Of a stretch of DNA of 64,000 nt, positions 55,662-64,000 are shown piece by piece (within the stretch, counting starts at the first letter, position 1; every line of letters starts with the position of its first letter). The DNA comes from Streptomyces sp. CG 926. Lineage in GTDB: Bacteria; Actinomycetota; Actinomycetes; Streptomycetales; Streptomycetaceae. The notes under the pieces were generated by a model, which saw only the letters and a list, made by a program, of their open reading frames with translations, was not told the DNA's origin and did not search any database. The DNA is taken from the NCBI RefSeq assembly GCF_003148825.1, contig NZ_QGGZ01000007.1:406108-470107 (forward strand), written 5' to 3'. Both the position numbers and the translations under genes were made by a program.

Positions 55662-56492
55662 CTACTCCGCCCGGGCCACCACACGGGCCTTGCGCGCCGC
55701 CGGAACCACCAGCGGCGTCCCCGTCTCCGGATCCGGGATCACCTGGCAGCGCAGCCCGAACACCTTCTCCACGAGCTCCGCGGTGACCACCTCCGCCGGC
55801 GGCCCCTCCGCGACGACCTTCCCGCCCCGCATCGCGATCAGATGCGTCGCGTACCGGGCCGCGTGGTTCAGGTCGTGCAGCACCGCCACCAGCGTCCGCC
55901 CCTGCGTCTCGTGGAGCTCCGCGCACAGGTCCAGCACGTCGATCTGGTGCTGGATGTCCAAGTACGTCGTCGGCTCGTCGAGCAGCAGCAGCGGCGTCTG
56001 CTGGGCCAGCGCCATCGCGATCCACACGCGCTGCCGCTGCCCGCCCGACAGCTCGTCCACGGCCCGGTCCGCGAGCTCGGCGACCCCGGTCGAGGCCATC
56101 GACTCCTTCACGACCCGCTCGTCCTCGGCCGACCACTGCCGCAGCAGCCCCTGGTGCGGGTACCGGCCGCGCGAGACCAGATCGGCCACCGTGATGCCGT
56201 CGGGCGCGATCGAGGACTGCGGGAGCAGGCCCAGGGTCTTGGCGACCTTCTTCGCGGGCATCGACCCGATGGCCTGCCCGTCCAGCAGCACCCGCCCGGT
56301 GGACGGCTTCAGCATCCGCGACAGGGCCCGCAGCAGCGTGGACTTGCCGCAGGCGTTGGGACCGACGATCACCGTGAAGGAGTTGTCGGGGATCTCCACC
56401 GACAGGTTCTCGGCGATGACCCGCTGGTCGTAGCCGAGGGTCACGTTCTCCGCGGTCAGCCGCTGCACTTGCGTACTCCTCATCAGGTTCAT
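55662..56492 (-). CDS. Iron-siderophore ABC transporter ATPase
   Basis: A 276-residue ATPase of the FepC/FhuC group. Seen: Walker A GPNACGKST, signature ELSGGQRQRVWIAMALAQ, Walker B LLLLDEPTTYLD and the switch LHDLNHAARYA. The ATG at 56492 overlaps the permease stop as ATGA. It is the last gene of the three-gene unit under the iron box. It should power uptake of a ferric siderophore through the two FecCD-type permeases. There is no binding-protein gene in the unit. Confidence 0.95.
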   Translation of the reverse strand: MNLMRSTQVQRLTAENVTLGYDQRVIAENLSVEIPDNSFTVIVGPNACGKSTLLRALSRMLKPSTGRVLLDGQAIGSMPAKKVAKTLGLLPQSSIAPDGITVADLVSRGRYPHQGLLRQWSAEDERVVKESMASTGVAELADRAVDELSGGQRQRVWIAMALAQQTPLLLLDEPTTYLDIQHQIDVLDLCAELHETQGRTLVAVLHDLNHAARYATHLIAMRGGKVVAEGPPAEVVTAELVEKVFGLRCQVIPDPETGTPLVVPAARKARVVARAE

Positions 56493-57589
56493 ATACGTCC
56501 CGCCTTGCGCTCGGTGACGAGCAGCCAGAGCAGGTAGACACCGCCGACGAGGCCGGTCACCACGCCCACCGGCAACTGGTCGGCGCCGAAGGCCCGCTGC
56601 GAGGCCCAGTCGGACACCATCAGCAGCACCGACCCCATCAGGGCGGCGTTCATCAGGTTCCCGCCGGGCGAGCGGGTCAGCCGCCGGGCCAGCTGCGGCG
56701 CGGCCAGCGCGACGAAACTGATCGGCCCCGCCGCGGCGCTGGCCGCGGTGGTGAGCAGGATCGCCGCGAGCATCAACAGCAGCCGCGTCCGCTCCACCCG
56801 CACCCCGAGCGCGTAGGCGGCGTCGTCGCCCATCTCCATCATCCGCAGGGCCCTGCCCTGCCCGAGGACCAGCGGGAAGAGCACCGCGCACACGGCGAGC
56901 AGCGGCCACACCTGCGCCCAGTCCCGGCCCGCCAGCGAACCGGTCAGCCAGACCATGGCCCGGGTGGCCTCGATCAGCTGGGCCTTGGTGATCAGGTACT
57001 GGATCGCGGCGACGAGCATGGCGGAGGCGCCGATGCCGACCAGCACCAGCCGGTAGCCCTGGATGCCCTGCTTGTAGGCGAGCAGGTAGACGGCGGCTCC
57101 GGCCAGCAGACCGCCGACCAGCGCGCCGACGGCCACCTCGGTGGCACCGCCCTTGAACAGGATGATGACGACGAGCGCGCCGACCGCCGAGCCGTAGCCG
57201 AAGCCCAGCATGTCCGGGGAGCCGAGCGGGTTGCGGGAGACCGACTGGAAGACGGCTCCGGAGATCCCGAGCGCCGCGCCGACGAGCAGCGCGACCAGGA
57301 CCCGCGGCAACCGCAGGTCGTTGACGATGAAGTCGGTGGCGGGGGTGCCGTTGCCGAGCAGGGTCTGTACGACGTCCCACGGCGCGATCTCGAAGTCGCC
57401 GGTGCCGATGAGGAGGACGGACATCGCGAGCACGGCGACGGTCAGCAGGACCCCGGAGGCCAGGGCGCGCCGCTCGACGCGCAGCGACACCCCGCCGGGC
57501 AGGTGCAGCGGACGGGGGCCGGGCCGGCGGCCCTTGCGGGGCGTGTCGGTCGCGGTTGCGGTCGACGTCTCGGTCGCGGTCGCGGTCAC
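56489..57589 (-). CDS. FecCD-family siderophore ABC permease (second subunit)
   Basis: A 366-residue membrane protein with about nine or ten helices. Family marks are DLRLPRVLVALLVGAALGISG, RNPLGSPDMLGFGYGSA, and SFVALAAPQLARRLTRSPG. The N-terminal 35 residues are hydrophilic, starting with TATATETSTATATDTP encoded by a short CGGTCGCGG-type repeat. GTG 57589 overlaps the preceding permease stop as GTGA. It pairs with the upstream permease to form the channel. Confidence 0.93.
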   Translation of the reverse strand: MTATATETSTATATDTPRKGRRPGPRPLHLPGGVSLRVERRALASGVLLTVAVLAMSVLLIGTGDFEIAPWDVVQTLLGNGTPATDFIVNDLRLPRVLVALLVGAALGISGAVFQSVSRNPLGSPDMLGFGYGSAVGALVVIILFKGGATEVAVGALVGGLLAGAAVYLLAYKQGIQGYRLVLVGIGASAMLVAAIQYLITKAQLIEATRAMVWLTGSLAGRDWAQVWPLLAVCAVLFPLVLGQGRALRMMEMGDDAAYALGVRVERTRLLLMLAAILLTTAASAAAGPISFVALAAPQLARRLTRSPGGNLMNAALMGSVLLMVSDWASQRAFGADQLPVGVVTGLVGGVYLLWLLVTERKAGRI

Positions 57590-58653
57590 AGCTGGGCCAT
57601 CCTCTTGCGCCGAACCAGGTAGATGAAGACCGGGCCGCCGATGAGCGCGGTCACGACGCCGACCTGCAGTTCGGCGGGCCGGGTGACGACCCGGCCGACG
57701 ATGTCGGAGCCCAGCAGCAGGGCCGGCGACAGGACGGCCGAGTACGCGAGCACCCAACGCATGTCGGGACCGGTGAAGGTCCGCACGAGGTGCGGAACCA
57801 TCAATCCGACGAACACGATGGGCCCGCACGCGGCGGTCGCCGCACCGCACAGCAGGGTGATGGCCACCATGGCGCAGATCCGGGTCCGCGTCAGGTGCGC
57901 GCCGAGCGCCCGCGCGGTGTCGTCGCCCATCGCCATCGCGTTGAGCGGCCGGCCCAGCGCCAGCGCGAGCACCGCGCCGACGAGCAGGAAGGGAGCCACC
58001 TGCCGGACGGTGTCCATGTTGGCCGAGGCCAGCGAACCCACCGTCCAGAAGCGCAGTTTGTCCAGCGCCTTGCTGTCCATCAGCTGCACGGCGTTGATGT
58101 AGCCGACGAGCGCGGCGCTGGCCGCCGTACCGGCGAGCGCGAGGCGCACCGGGGTGGCGCTGCGGCTGCCGCCGAGCACGTACACGAGGACCGAGACGAA
58201 GGCGGCGCCGAGGAAGGCCCACCACACGAACTCGCTGAGCGAACTCGCGCCGAAGAAGCTGATCGCGGAGACCACGGCGGCCGCGGCGCCGGCGTTGACG
58301 CCGAGGATGCCGGGTTCGGCCAGCGGGTTGCGGGCCAAGGCCTGCATCACGGCACCGGACAGGCCGAGTCCGAGCCCGACCATCAGCCCGAGCAGGGTGC
58401 GCGGGATCCGCAGGTCCCGTACCACCACGTCGTCGGGCGTGCCCGCGTAGGAGAACAGGCCGTGCCAGACCGCGTCCAGGGACATCTGCTTGGCGCCCAC
58501 GGCGATGCTCACGACGGCGATCAGTGCCAACACCGCGAGGGCGGCGAGCAGACCGGCGGCGCGTGCGGCATGGCGCGGGCGGGCTACGGCGGCGTCGGCG
58601 CCCTTCTCGGGCGCCGCGCTCCGTTCGGGTTCAGGGGGACTCTCGACCAACAC
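57586..58653 (-). CDS. FecCD-family siderophore ABC permease (first subunit)
   Basis: A 355-residue membrane protein of the same family: DLRIPRTLLGLMVGLGLGLSG, RNPLAEPGILGVNAGA, and PIVFVGLMVPHLVRTFTGPD. It is the first gene of the unit. GTG 58653 has no SD; TAGCCT lies 7 nt upstream inside the iron box, so the transcript is probably leaderless and shut off by DmdR1 binding. Confidence 0.93.
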   Translation of the reverse strand: MLVESPPEPERSAAPEKGADAAVARPRHAARAAGLLAALAVLALIAVVSIAVGAKQMSLDAVWHGLFSYAGTPDDVVVRDLRIPRTLLGLMVGLGLGLSGAVMQALARNPLAEPGILGVNAGAAAAVVSAISFFGASSLSEFVWWAFLGAAFVSVLVYVLGGSRSATPVRLALAGTAASAALVGYINAVQLMDSKALDKLRFWTVGSLASANMDTVRQVAPFLLVGAVLALALGRPLNAMAMGDDTARALGAHLTRTRICAMVAITLLCGAATAACGPIVFVGLMVPHLVRTFTGPDMRWVLAYSAVLSPALLLGSDIVGRVVTRPAELQVGVVTALIGGPVFIYLVRRKRMAQL

Positions 58654-58672
58654 GCAGGTTAGGCTAACCTAC
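58654..58672 (-). promoter_or_regulatory. Iron box (DmdR1/IdeR operator)
   Basis: The palindrome AGGTTAGGCTAACCT (58656-58670) within a 19-bp site fits the actinobacterial iron box, consensus TTAGGTTAGGCTAACCTAA. It touches the start codon of the first permease gene and covers its predicted -10 element. Confidence 0.88.
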
Positions 58673-58702
58673 CTTCCGCACGGGCGGGTCCCCCGGACCG
58701 CC

Positions 58703-59782
58703 CTAAAGACCCAGCCTGGCCAGTGCCTTCGCCGCGTCGAGCGTGCAGACCCCGTCGCCGGCCGCCGTCCAGGCCGCCGCGCACAGCGCCCGCAGCCCGT
58801 CGAGCGGATCGCCCGTCCCCCCGGCCTCCGTAACCTCCTCGTCGGCCCCGCTCTCCGCGTTCTCGCGCAGCTCCAGCACGCCGCCGTTCGTCGCCACCGC
58901 CGTCCAGCCGCCACAGCGGAAGCCCTCCGCGCACGGCTCCACCTCCGGCTGCCCGGTCAGCAACCCCCGCAGATCCCGGTCCACATAGGTCGGGCGGTGC
59001 CTGGGCTCGGCCCGCAGCAGCTGCTCGGCGTCGGTGACCCCGGTCAGCACCAGCAGCGAGTCCACCTCCCCGTTGAAGGCGCCCTCGATGTCGGTGTCCA
59101 GCCGGTCGCCGACCACCAGCGGTCGCTCCGCCCCGGTCCGCAGCACCGTCTCCCGGTGCATCGGGGGCAGCGGCTTGCCCGCCACCTGCGGCTCCGCGCC
59201 CGTGGCGATCCGTACGACCTCCACCGCGGCACCGTTGCCCGGCGCGATCCCGCGCGCCCCCGGAATCGTCAGGTCGGTGTTCGACGCGAACCACGGCACC
59301 CCGCGGTTGATCGCGTACGAGGCCTCCGCGAACCGCCCCCACGGCAGGTCGGGACCCCCGTACCCCTGGACGACCGCCGCGAGCCCCTCCTCCTCGGCCG
59401 AGTCCACCGGCACCAGACCCCGCTCGCGCAGCGCGACCCGCAGCCCGTCCCCGCCGATCACCAGCACCTTCGACCCGGGCTCCACCTGTTCCGCGATCAG
59501 CCGGGCCACCGCCTGCGCCGAGGTGATCACCTCGGCCGCCTCCGTCGGGATGCCCAGCTCACCCAGGTGCTCCGCGACCGCGTCCGGCGTCCGCAGCGCG
59601 TTGTTCGTGACGTACGCGAGGTGCATCCCGTCCGCCCGGGCCGCGGCGAGGGACTCCACCGCGTACGCGATGGCCTCACCGCCCGCGTACACCACCCCGT
59701 CCAGGTCCAGGAGGGCGGTGTCGTAGGCCTGGTGCAGACTCTGCTCGCTGGCCGCGGGACTGGTCCTGCTCTGCCGGGTCAT
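58703..59782 (-). CDS. HAD-IIA family phosphatase
   Basis: A 359-residue HAD-superfamily enzyme of the NagD/p-nitrophenylphosphatase type. Motif I is LLDLDGVVYAGG (two Asp), motif II THNA-like YVTNNALRTP, the Lys is in VAGKPLPPM, and motif III is VVGDRLDTDIEGA. A C2-type cap lies between. The last 100 residues contain an extra Cys-containing, Gly-rich extension (FRCGGWTAVATNGG) of unknown role. Substrate unknown; homologues act on glycerol phosphate or nucleotide phosphates. Divergent from the DUF1015 gene. Confidence 0.9.
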   Translation of the reverse strand: MTRQSRTSPAASEQSLHQAYDTALLDLDGVVYAGGEAIAYAVESLAAARADGMHLAYVTNNALRTPDAVAEHLGELGIPTEAAEVITSAQAVARLIAEQVEPGSKVLVIGGDGLRVALRERGLVPVDSAEEEGLAAVVQGYGGPDLPWGRFAEASYAINRGVPWFASNTDLTIPGARGIAPGNGAAVEVVRIATGAEPQVAGKPLPPMHRETVLRTGAERPLVVGDRLDTDIEGAFNGEVDSLLVLTGVTDAEQLLRAEPRHRPTYVDRDLRGLLTGQPEVEPCAEGFRCGGWTAVATNGGVLELRENAESGADEEVTEAGGTGDPLDGLRALCAAAWTAAGDGVCTLDAAKALARLGL

Positions 59783-59869
59783 CCTGTCCGCTCCTCATGA
59801 GATCGACCTTGTCCGATTCCGTACTGCCCCGATCATCCCGCATGGCGAGACGGGTCTTACGATGCACCA

Positions 59870-61141
59870 ATGACCACTTCTGGTATCGCGGAGCATGGGC
59901 TGCGCCTGATCCCGTTCCATGGCCTGCGTTACGTCGCCGAGCGTGTCGGCAGCCTGGCCGCCGTCACCTCGCCGCCGTACGACGTGGTCGTGCGCCCCGA
60001 CGGAGTCGACCACCTCGAATCCGCCGACCCGCACAACATCGTCCGCCTGATCCTCCCTCAGGCGGGTACCCCGGCCGCGCGCAACGAGCAGGCCGCGCGC
60101 ACTCTCCACGACTGGCTCGCCAAGGGCATCCTCAGCGCCGACCCCGAGCCCGCGCTCTACGTGTACGAGCAGCGCCGGGCCGGCCTGCTCCAGCGCGGCA
60201 TCATCGGCGCCCTCGCCCTGTCCACGGCCGACGCCGGCATCGTCCTGCCGCACGAGGACGTCATGCCGGACGTGGTCACCGACCGGGCCGGCCTGATGCG
60301 GGCGACCTCCGCCAACCTCGAACCCCTCCTGCTCACCTACCGGGGCGAGGACCCCGGTACGGGAGCGGCCGCTGTCGTCGAACGGACCGCCGGACTCGAC
60401 CCCCTCCTGTCGACGACCACCGAGGACGGCTTCCAGCACCGCCTGTGGGCGATCACGGATCCGGCCGAACTCGCCGCCGTCACGGCCGACCTCAGCCACC
60501 GCCAGGCCCTCATCGCCGACGGCCACCACCGCTGGGCGACCTACCTGCGCCTCCAGGAGGAGCACGGCTCCCCCACCGCCTGGGACTTCGGCCTGGTCCT
60601 CCTCGTGGACACCGCCCGCTACCCGCTCCAGGTCCGCGCCATCCACCGGATGCTGCGCCGCCTCCCGGTGGCGGACGCCCTCGCCGCCCTCGACGGCCAC
60701 TTCCGCGTCCGGCCGGTCGACGGACCGCTCCCGCTGGCCTTGGACGCCCTCGCGGACGCCTCGGAACGCGGCAACGCCTTCCTGATCGCCGGTGACGGCG
60801 CCTTCCATCTGGTCACCGACCCCGATCTGGCGCTCCTCGACACCACGGTCCGCCACGACCGCCCCGAGGCCTGGCGCCGGCTGGACGCCACCGTCCTGCA
60901 CGCGACCCTGCTCGACGCCCTCTGGCACATCCCGGACACCCCCGACCAGATCACGTACATCCACGACGCCGCGTCCACCGTGGCCATGGCCGAGCGGCAC
61001 GGCGGTACGGCGGTGCTGCTGCATCCCGTACGCGAGGAAGTCGTACGGGACCTGGCCCGCCAGGGCGTCACCATGCCCCGCAAGTCCACGTCCTTCGGAC
61101 CGAAACCGGCCACCGGCCTGGTCCTGCGCGGCCTGGACTGA
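59870..61141 (+). CDS. DUF1015 family protein
   Basis: A 423-residue cytoplasmic protein. DUF1015 landmarks: IPFHGLRYVAERVG, VTSPPYDVV, HNIVRLILP and IADGHHRWATYLRLQEEHG. The HHR core looks like an active site, but no activity is firmly known; a link to serine phosphorylation is reported for some archaeal relatives, from memory. No SD; TACGAT ends 6 nt before ATG 59870, which suggests a leaderless transcript. Confidence 0.9.
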   Translation: MTTSGIAEHGLRLIPFHGLRYVAERVGSLAAVTSPPYDVVVRPDGVDHLESADPHNIVRLILPQAGTPAARNEQAARTLHDWLAKGILSADPEPALYVYEQRRAGLLQRGIIGALALSTADAGIVLPHEDVMPDVVTDRAGLMRATSANLEPLLLTYRGEDPGTGAAAVVERTAGLDPLLSTTTEDGFQHRLWAITDPAELAAVTADLSHRQALIADGHHRWATYLRLQEEHGSPTAWDFGLVLLVDTARYPLQVRAIHRMLRRLPVADALAALDGHFRVRPVDGPLPLALDALADASERGNAFLIAGDGAFHLVTDPDLALLDTTVRHDRPEAWRRLDATVLHATLLDALWHIPDTPDQITYIHDAASTVAMAERHGGTAVLLHPVREEVVRDLARQGVTMPRKSTSFGPKPATGLVLRGLD

Positions 61142-61150
61142 CCTCCTCCG

Positions 61151-61200
61151 GACATGAAGAAGGGCGGTACCCCGACCGGGGTACCGCCCTTCTTCATGTC
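61151..61200. terminator. Bidirectional terminator, 23-bp perfect stem
   Basis: A perfect 50-bp hairpin: a 23-bp stem (starts GACATGAAGAAGGGCGG) around the loop GACC. It lies between the convergent DUF1015 and TPR-repeat genes, 9 bp from each stop. Confidence 0.93.
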
Positions 61201-61208
61201 ACCGTGGC

Positions 61209-63572
61209 TCAGGCCTTGTCGTCCTCGACGTCGGCGTCGGCGTCGGCCGCGGACTGCTCCAGCGGCTCGTACTCCTCGTCGTCCTCGTCGTAGTACTCGG
61301 CGACGTCGGAGGCGCGCTCGGCCGCGGCGATCTCCGCAGCGTCCTGACCCTCGTCGTCGTCCTCGTCCTCGTCGCGGTCTTCGTCCTGGTCCTGGTCCTC
61401 GGCGAGGTCGGACAAGTCGATCGAGGCGTCGACGAACTCGACACCGTCGAGCTCCGCGAGACGGTCGGACGCGTCGGTGGACCCGTCCTTGTCCGCCTCG
61501 AGGGTCTTGGCGAACCACTCGCGCGCCTCGTCCTCACGACCGGCCGCCAGCAGGGCGTCGGCGTAGGCGTACCGCAGGCGCGCGGTCCAGGGCTGGACGG
61601 AGCTGGAGGCCAGCTCCGGGCTCTGCAGGGTCACGATGGCGGCTTCGAGCTGCCCCTGGTCCCGCCGGGCACCGGCCGCGACCAGACGCATCTCGACCTG
61701 ACCGGCCTTGTCCAGCTTCTGCACCTCGGGCTCGCCGGCCATGGCCAGTGCCCGCTCCGGACGGCCGAGGCCGCGCTCGCAGTCGGCCATGACGGGCCAC
61801 AGCTCGACGGAGCCGGTCATGCGCTTGGCGGCACGGAACTCCGCGAGGGCCTCGCTGTACTTCTGCGTGGCGTACGCGGCGAAGCCGGCGGCCTCACGGA
61901 CGGCGGCGACGCGGGAGGCCAACCGCAGGGCGATGCGCGAGTACGCGTACGCCTGCTCGGGCTCGTCGTCGATCAGCCGCGCGACCATGACGAGGTTCTT
62001 GGAAACCTCTTCGGCCAGGCCCTTGGGCAGGCTCAGCAGCTCCTGACGCACATCGGCGTCGATCTCGAAGCCGGTGACGTCCTCGTCGATCGGAAGCCGC
62101 TTGACCGGGTCCCGGTCACGGTCCGCGCGGAAGTCACGGTCGCCGCCGCGGTCATCGCGACCACGGTAGCCACCACGGTCACCACCGCGATCGTCACGGC
62201 CACCACGGAACCCGCCACGGTCGCCACCGCGGTCGTCGCGGCGCGGGTAGGACGGACGGTCGCCGCCACGGTCGTCACGGCCACCGCGGAATCCACCACG
62301 GTCGTCGTCACGGCGCGGGTACGAGGGACGGTCGCCACCGCGGTCGTCACGACGGAAGCCGCCGCCACCACCCTGGGGACGCCCACCACGGTCGTCATCA
62401 CGACGCGGGTAGGACGGGCGGTCCCCGCCACGGTCGTCGCGGCGCGGATAGGACGGACGGTCGCCGCCACGGTCGTCACGGCCGCCGCGGAATCCACCAC
62501 GGTCGTCGTCGCGACGGGGGTACGAGGGACGGTCCCCGCCACGGTCGTCGCGACGCGGGTAGGACGGACGGTCGCCACCGCGGTCGTCACGACGGAAGCC
62601 GCCGCCACCACCCTGGGGACGGCCACCACGGTCGTCATCGCGACGGGGGTAGGACGGACGGTCTCCGCCACGGTCGTCACGGCCACCGCGGAATCCACCA
62701 CGGTCGTCGTCACGGCGCGGGTACGAGGGACGGTCGCCACCACGGTCGTCGCGACGCGGGTAGGACGGACGGTCCCCACCGCGGTCGTCACGACGGAAGC
62801 CGCCGCCACCACCCTGGGGACGGCCACCGCGGTCGTCATCACGACGCGGGTAGGACGGACGGTCCCCGCCACGGTCGTCACGACGCGGGAAGCTGGGACG
62901 GTCGCCACCACGGTCGTCACGGCCACCGCGGAATCCACCACGGTCGTCGTCGCGGCGCGGGTACGAGGGGCGGTCGCCACCGCGGTCGTCGCGACGCGGG
63001 TAGGACGGACGGTCCCCACCACGGTCATCGCGACGGAAGCCGCCGCCACCACCCTGGGGACGCCCACCACGGTCGTCATCACGACGCGGGTAGGACGGAC
63101 GGTCCCCACCACGGTCGTCACGACGGAAACCGCCGCCACCACCCTGGGGACGGCCACCACGGTCGTCATCACGACGCGGGTACGAGGGACGGTCCCCGCC
63201 ACGGTCGTCACGACGCGGGAAGCTGGGACGGTCGCCACCACGGTCGTCGCGACGGAAGCCACCGCCGCCGCCGGCACCACCGGAAGGACGGCCACCACGG
63301 TCGTCGTCACGGCGCGGGTAGGACGGGCGGTCGCCACCGCGGTCGTCACGGCGGAAACCGCCGCCACCACCGCCGGCGGGACGTCCACCGCGGTCATCGC
63401 GACGGAAGCCGCCACCACCGCTGGACGGCCGGCCACTGGCACCACGGTCGTCACGACGGAACGGGGGACGGTCGCCACCACGGTCGTCACGGCCCCCGCG
63501 GTAGCCGCCCCTGTCACCGCCGTCGTTGCGCCGAGGCTCGCGCTCCGGACGATCGTCGGGAGAGTTGGACAT
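61209..63572 (-). CDS. TPR protein with a long D/R/G-rich repeat region
   Basis: A 787-residue protein. Residues about 15-480 are low-complexity repeats built from DRGGDRPSYPRRDD, GGGGGFRRDDRGG and DDRGGFRGGRDDRGG units; PS[YF]PRRD occurs about 17 times. Residues 500-710 form a helical TPR-like domain (LPKGLAEEVSKNLVMVARLI, then YAYADALLAAGREDEAREWF). The last 60 residues are strongly acidic. The mixed-charge RGG-type region suggests RNA binding or condensate formation, which is inference. AGGAG lies 8 nt before ATG 63572. It is the first gene downstream of an rRNA operon. Confidence 0.85.
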   Translation of the reverse strand: MSNSPDDRPEREPRRNDGGDRGGYRGGRDDRGGDRPPFRRDDRGASGRPSSGGGGFRRDDRGGRPAGGGGGGFRRDDRGGDRPSYPRRDDDRGGRPSGGAGGGGGFRRDDRGGDRPSFPRRDDRGGDRPSYPRRDDDRGGRPQGGGGGFRRDDRGGDRPSYPRRDDDRGGRPQGGGGGFRRDDRGGDRPSYPRRDDRGGDRPSYPRRDDDRGGFRGGRDDRGGDRPSFPRRDDRGGDRPSYPRRDDDRGGRPQGGGGGFRRDDRGGDRPSYPRRDDRGGDRPSYPRRDDDRGGFRGGRDDRGGDRPSYPRRDDDRGGRPQGGGGGFRRDDRGGDRPSYPRRDDRGGDRPSYPRRDDDRGGFRGGRDDRGGDRPSYPRRDDRGGDRPSYPRRDDDRGGRPQGGGGGFRRDDRGGDRPSYPRRDDDRGGFRGGRDDRGGDRPSYPRRDDRGGDRGGFRGGRDDRGGDRGGYRGRDDRGGDRDFRADRDRDPVKRLPIDEDVTGFEIDADVRQELLSLPKGLAEEVSKNLVMVARLIDDEPEQAYAYSRIALRLASRVAAVREAAGFAAYATQKYSEALAEFRAAKRMTGSVELWPVMADCERGLGRPERALAMAGEPEVQKLDKAGQVEMRLVAAGARRDQGQLEAAIVTLQSPELASSSVQPWTARLRYAYADALLAAGREDEAREWFAKTLEADKDGSTDASDRLAELDGVEFVDASIDLSDLAEDQDQDEDRDEDEDDDEGQDAAEIAAAERASDVAEYYDEDDEEYEPLEQSAADADADVEDDKA
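62140..63500 (-). repeat. Tandem coding repeats of the D/R/G-rich protein
   Basis: About 1.36 kb of DNA repeats in 42-nt and longer multiples, for example copies of CGACGCGGGTAGGACGGACG on the plus strand. Units are near-identical with scattered silent changes, so both recent duplication and selection on the protein are likely. Copy number may vary between strains and be misassembled. Confidence 0.85.
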
Positions 63573-63660
63573 GGGTGTGACTCCTGTCTTCGGGGTACCG
63601 CTAGTCATTCTCGCGCAACCAACCCATGGCCGCGCTTCGGCGTAAAGAGGTGAAAAACAA

Positions 63661-63705
63661 AAAGGACCCTTGGTCCAGCGTTGAACGCTGGACCAAGGGT
63701 CCTTT
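63661..63705 (-). terminator. rRNA operon terminator
   Basis: Perfect 20-bp stem, AAAGGACCCTTGGTCCAGCG and complement, loop TTGAA, followed on the minus strand by a T-rich run (63651-63660). It lies 8 bp past the 5S gene. Confidence 0.93.
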
Positions 63706-63712
63706 GAAAGAT

Positions 63713-63832
63713 TGTTCGGCGGCGTCCTACTCTCCCACAGGGTCCCCCCTGCAGTACCATCGGCGCTGAAAGGCTTAGCTTCCGGGTTCGGAATGTAACC
63801 GGGCGTTTCCCTAACGCTATGACCACCGAAAC
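63713..63832 (-). rRNA. rrf: 5S rRNA
   Basis: The minus strand matches Streptomyces 5S rRNA: it starts GTTTCGGTGGTCATAGCG, contains CCGAACCCGGAAGCTAAGCC, and ends GGAGAGTAGGACGCCGCC. Ends are estimated to within a few bases. It is about 105 bp from the 23S end, in the usual 23S-5S order. Confidence 0.95.
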
Positions 63833-63936
63833 CCTATCGGTTTCGAGCGAACAAGCACACTTTGTAGTTATGTTCTAGCTCTAGAAACCAGCAACTGTTC
63901 GTTGCTTCAGAACTAACACAGTGGACGCGAGCAACT

Positions 63937-64000
63937 GAGGACAAGCCCTCGGCCTATTAGTACCAGTCAGCTTCACCCGTTACCGGGCTTCCACATCTGG
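63937..64000 (-). rRNA. rrl: 23S rRNA, 3' end only
   Basis: The minus strand contains GACTGGTACTAATAGGCCGA and GGGCTTGTCC, the conserved 3' end of 23S rRNA. The rest of the gene lies beyond the window. Confidence 0.93.

Noticed and set aside
62140..63500. CRISPR array
   Set aside because: The repeats are continuous, in frame with a protein, without unique spacers and with no cas genes nearby.
62033..63517. Val/Thr/Ala-repeat frame overlapping the D/R/G repeat gene
   Set aside because: An off-frame reading of the same tandem DNA repeats, without start signals or a folded domain.
63605..63826. Open frame across the 5S rRNA
   Set aside because: It overlaps the 5S gene and its terminator, which explain the sequence fully.

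Overview
The window reads as a piece of a Streptomyces chromosome. GC content is very high, third codon positions are almost always G or C, GTG and TTG starts are common, and several genes lack a Shine-Dalgarno (SD) site and start 6-8 nt after a TAnnnT hexamer. The gene content is typical of the genus: streptogrisin protease, SepF paralogue, Rpf/LysM protein, DmdR1-type iron box, DUF5685. From memory, the order from about 11 kb onward (sepF2, acyl-CoA dehydrogenase, der, cmk, tyrA, rluB, scpB/scpA, parA, ald, pyrG, recN, nadK, tlyA) follows the S. coelicolor region around SCO1749-SCO1790. I could not check that here. The window ends in an rRNA operon on the minus strand.

Region 1 (1-7.6 kb) is accessory and the most interesting part. 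A truncated AAC(3)-type acetyltransferase gene is followed by fxsC (TIR domain), a 1332-residue fxsT (ParA-like ATPase, TIR, NB-ARC, TPR), a four-helix SLATT/DUF4231 membrane protein, and a convergent SLOG-domain gene. This looks like the downstream half of an FxSxx-COOH (radical SAM peptide) locus joined to nucleotide-signalling/effector modules. The peptide (fxsA) and radical SAM (fxsB) genes would lie to the left, outside the window.

Region 2 (7.6-21.9 kb) holds secreted and envelope genes: streptogrisin, a DUF1684 protein cut by an in-frame TGA at a conserved Cys position, a Cys-rich-tailed DUF5685 protein, sepF, acyl-CoA dehydrogenase, an MFS exporter, a membrane glycosyltransferase, a PAP2 phosphatase, a WYL regulator, an Mtb12-like protein and an Rpf-LysM protein.

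Region 3 (21.9-32.7 kb) begins with the tyrA, cmk, plsC, der series on the minus strand. It ends with a tightly coupled NAD salvage operon: pnuC, a NadR-like enzyme, NrtR, ADP-ribosylglycohydrolase and a nucleotidyltransferase. A palindrome resembling an NrtR operator lies in front of it.

Region 4 (32.7-44.1 kb) is the chromosome-organisation block (rluB, scpB, scpA, a possible ribbon-helix-helix protein, parA), followed by ald, a STAND-TPR protein, a Nudix hydrolase and pyrG.

Region 5 (44.5-64 kb) carries a GH15 glycosidase, an FAD oxidase, a PucR regulator, a glycosyltransferase, the recN/nadK/tlyA operon, an iron-regulated FecCD-type transporter with no binding protein, a HAD phosphatase, a DUF1015 protein, a TPR protein with a very long D/R/G repeat region, and the 5S and 3' end of 23S rRNA genes. 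A dispersed GC-rich palindromic repeat marks the 3' ends of at least three minus-strand genes.
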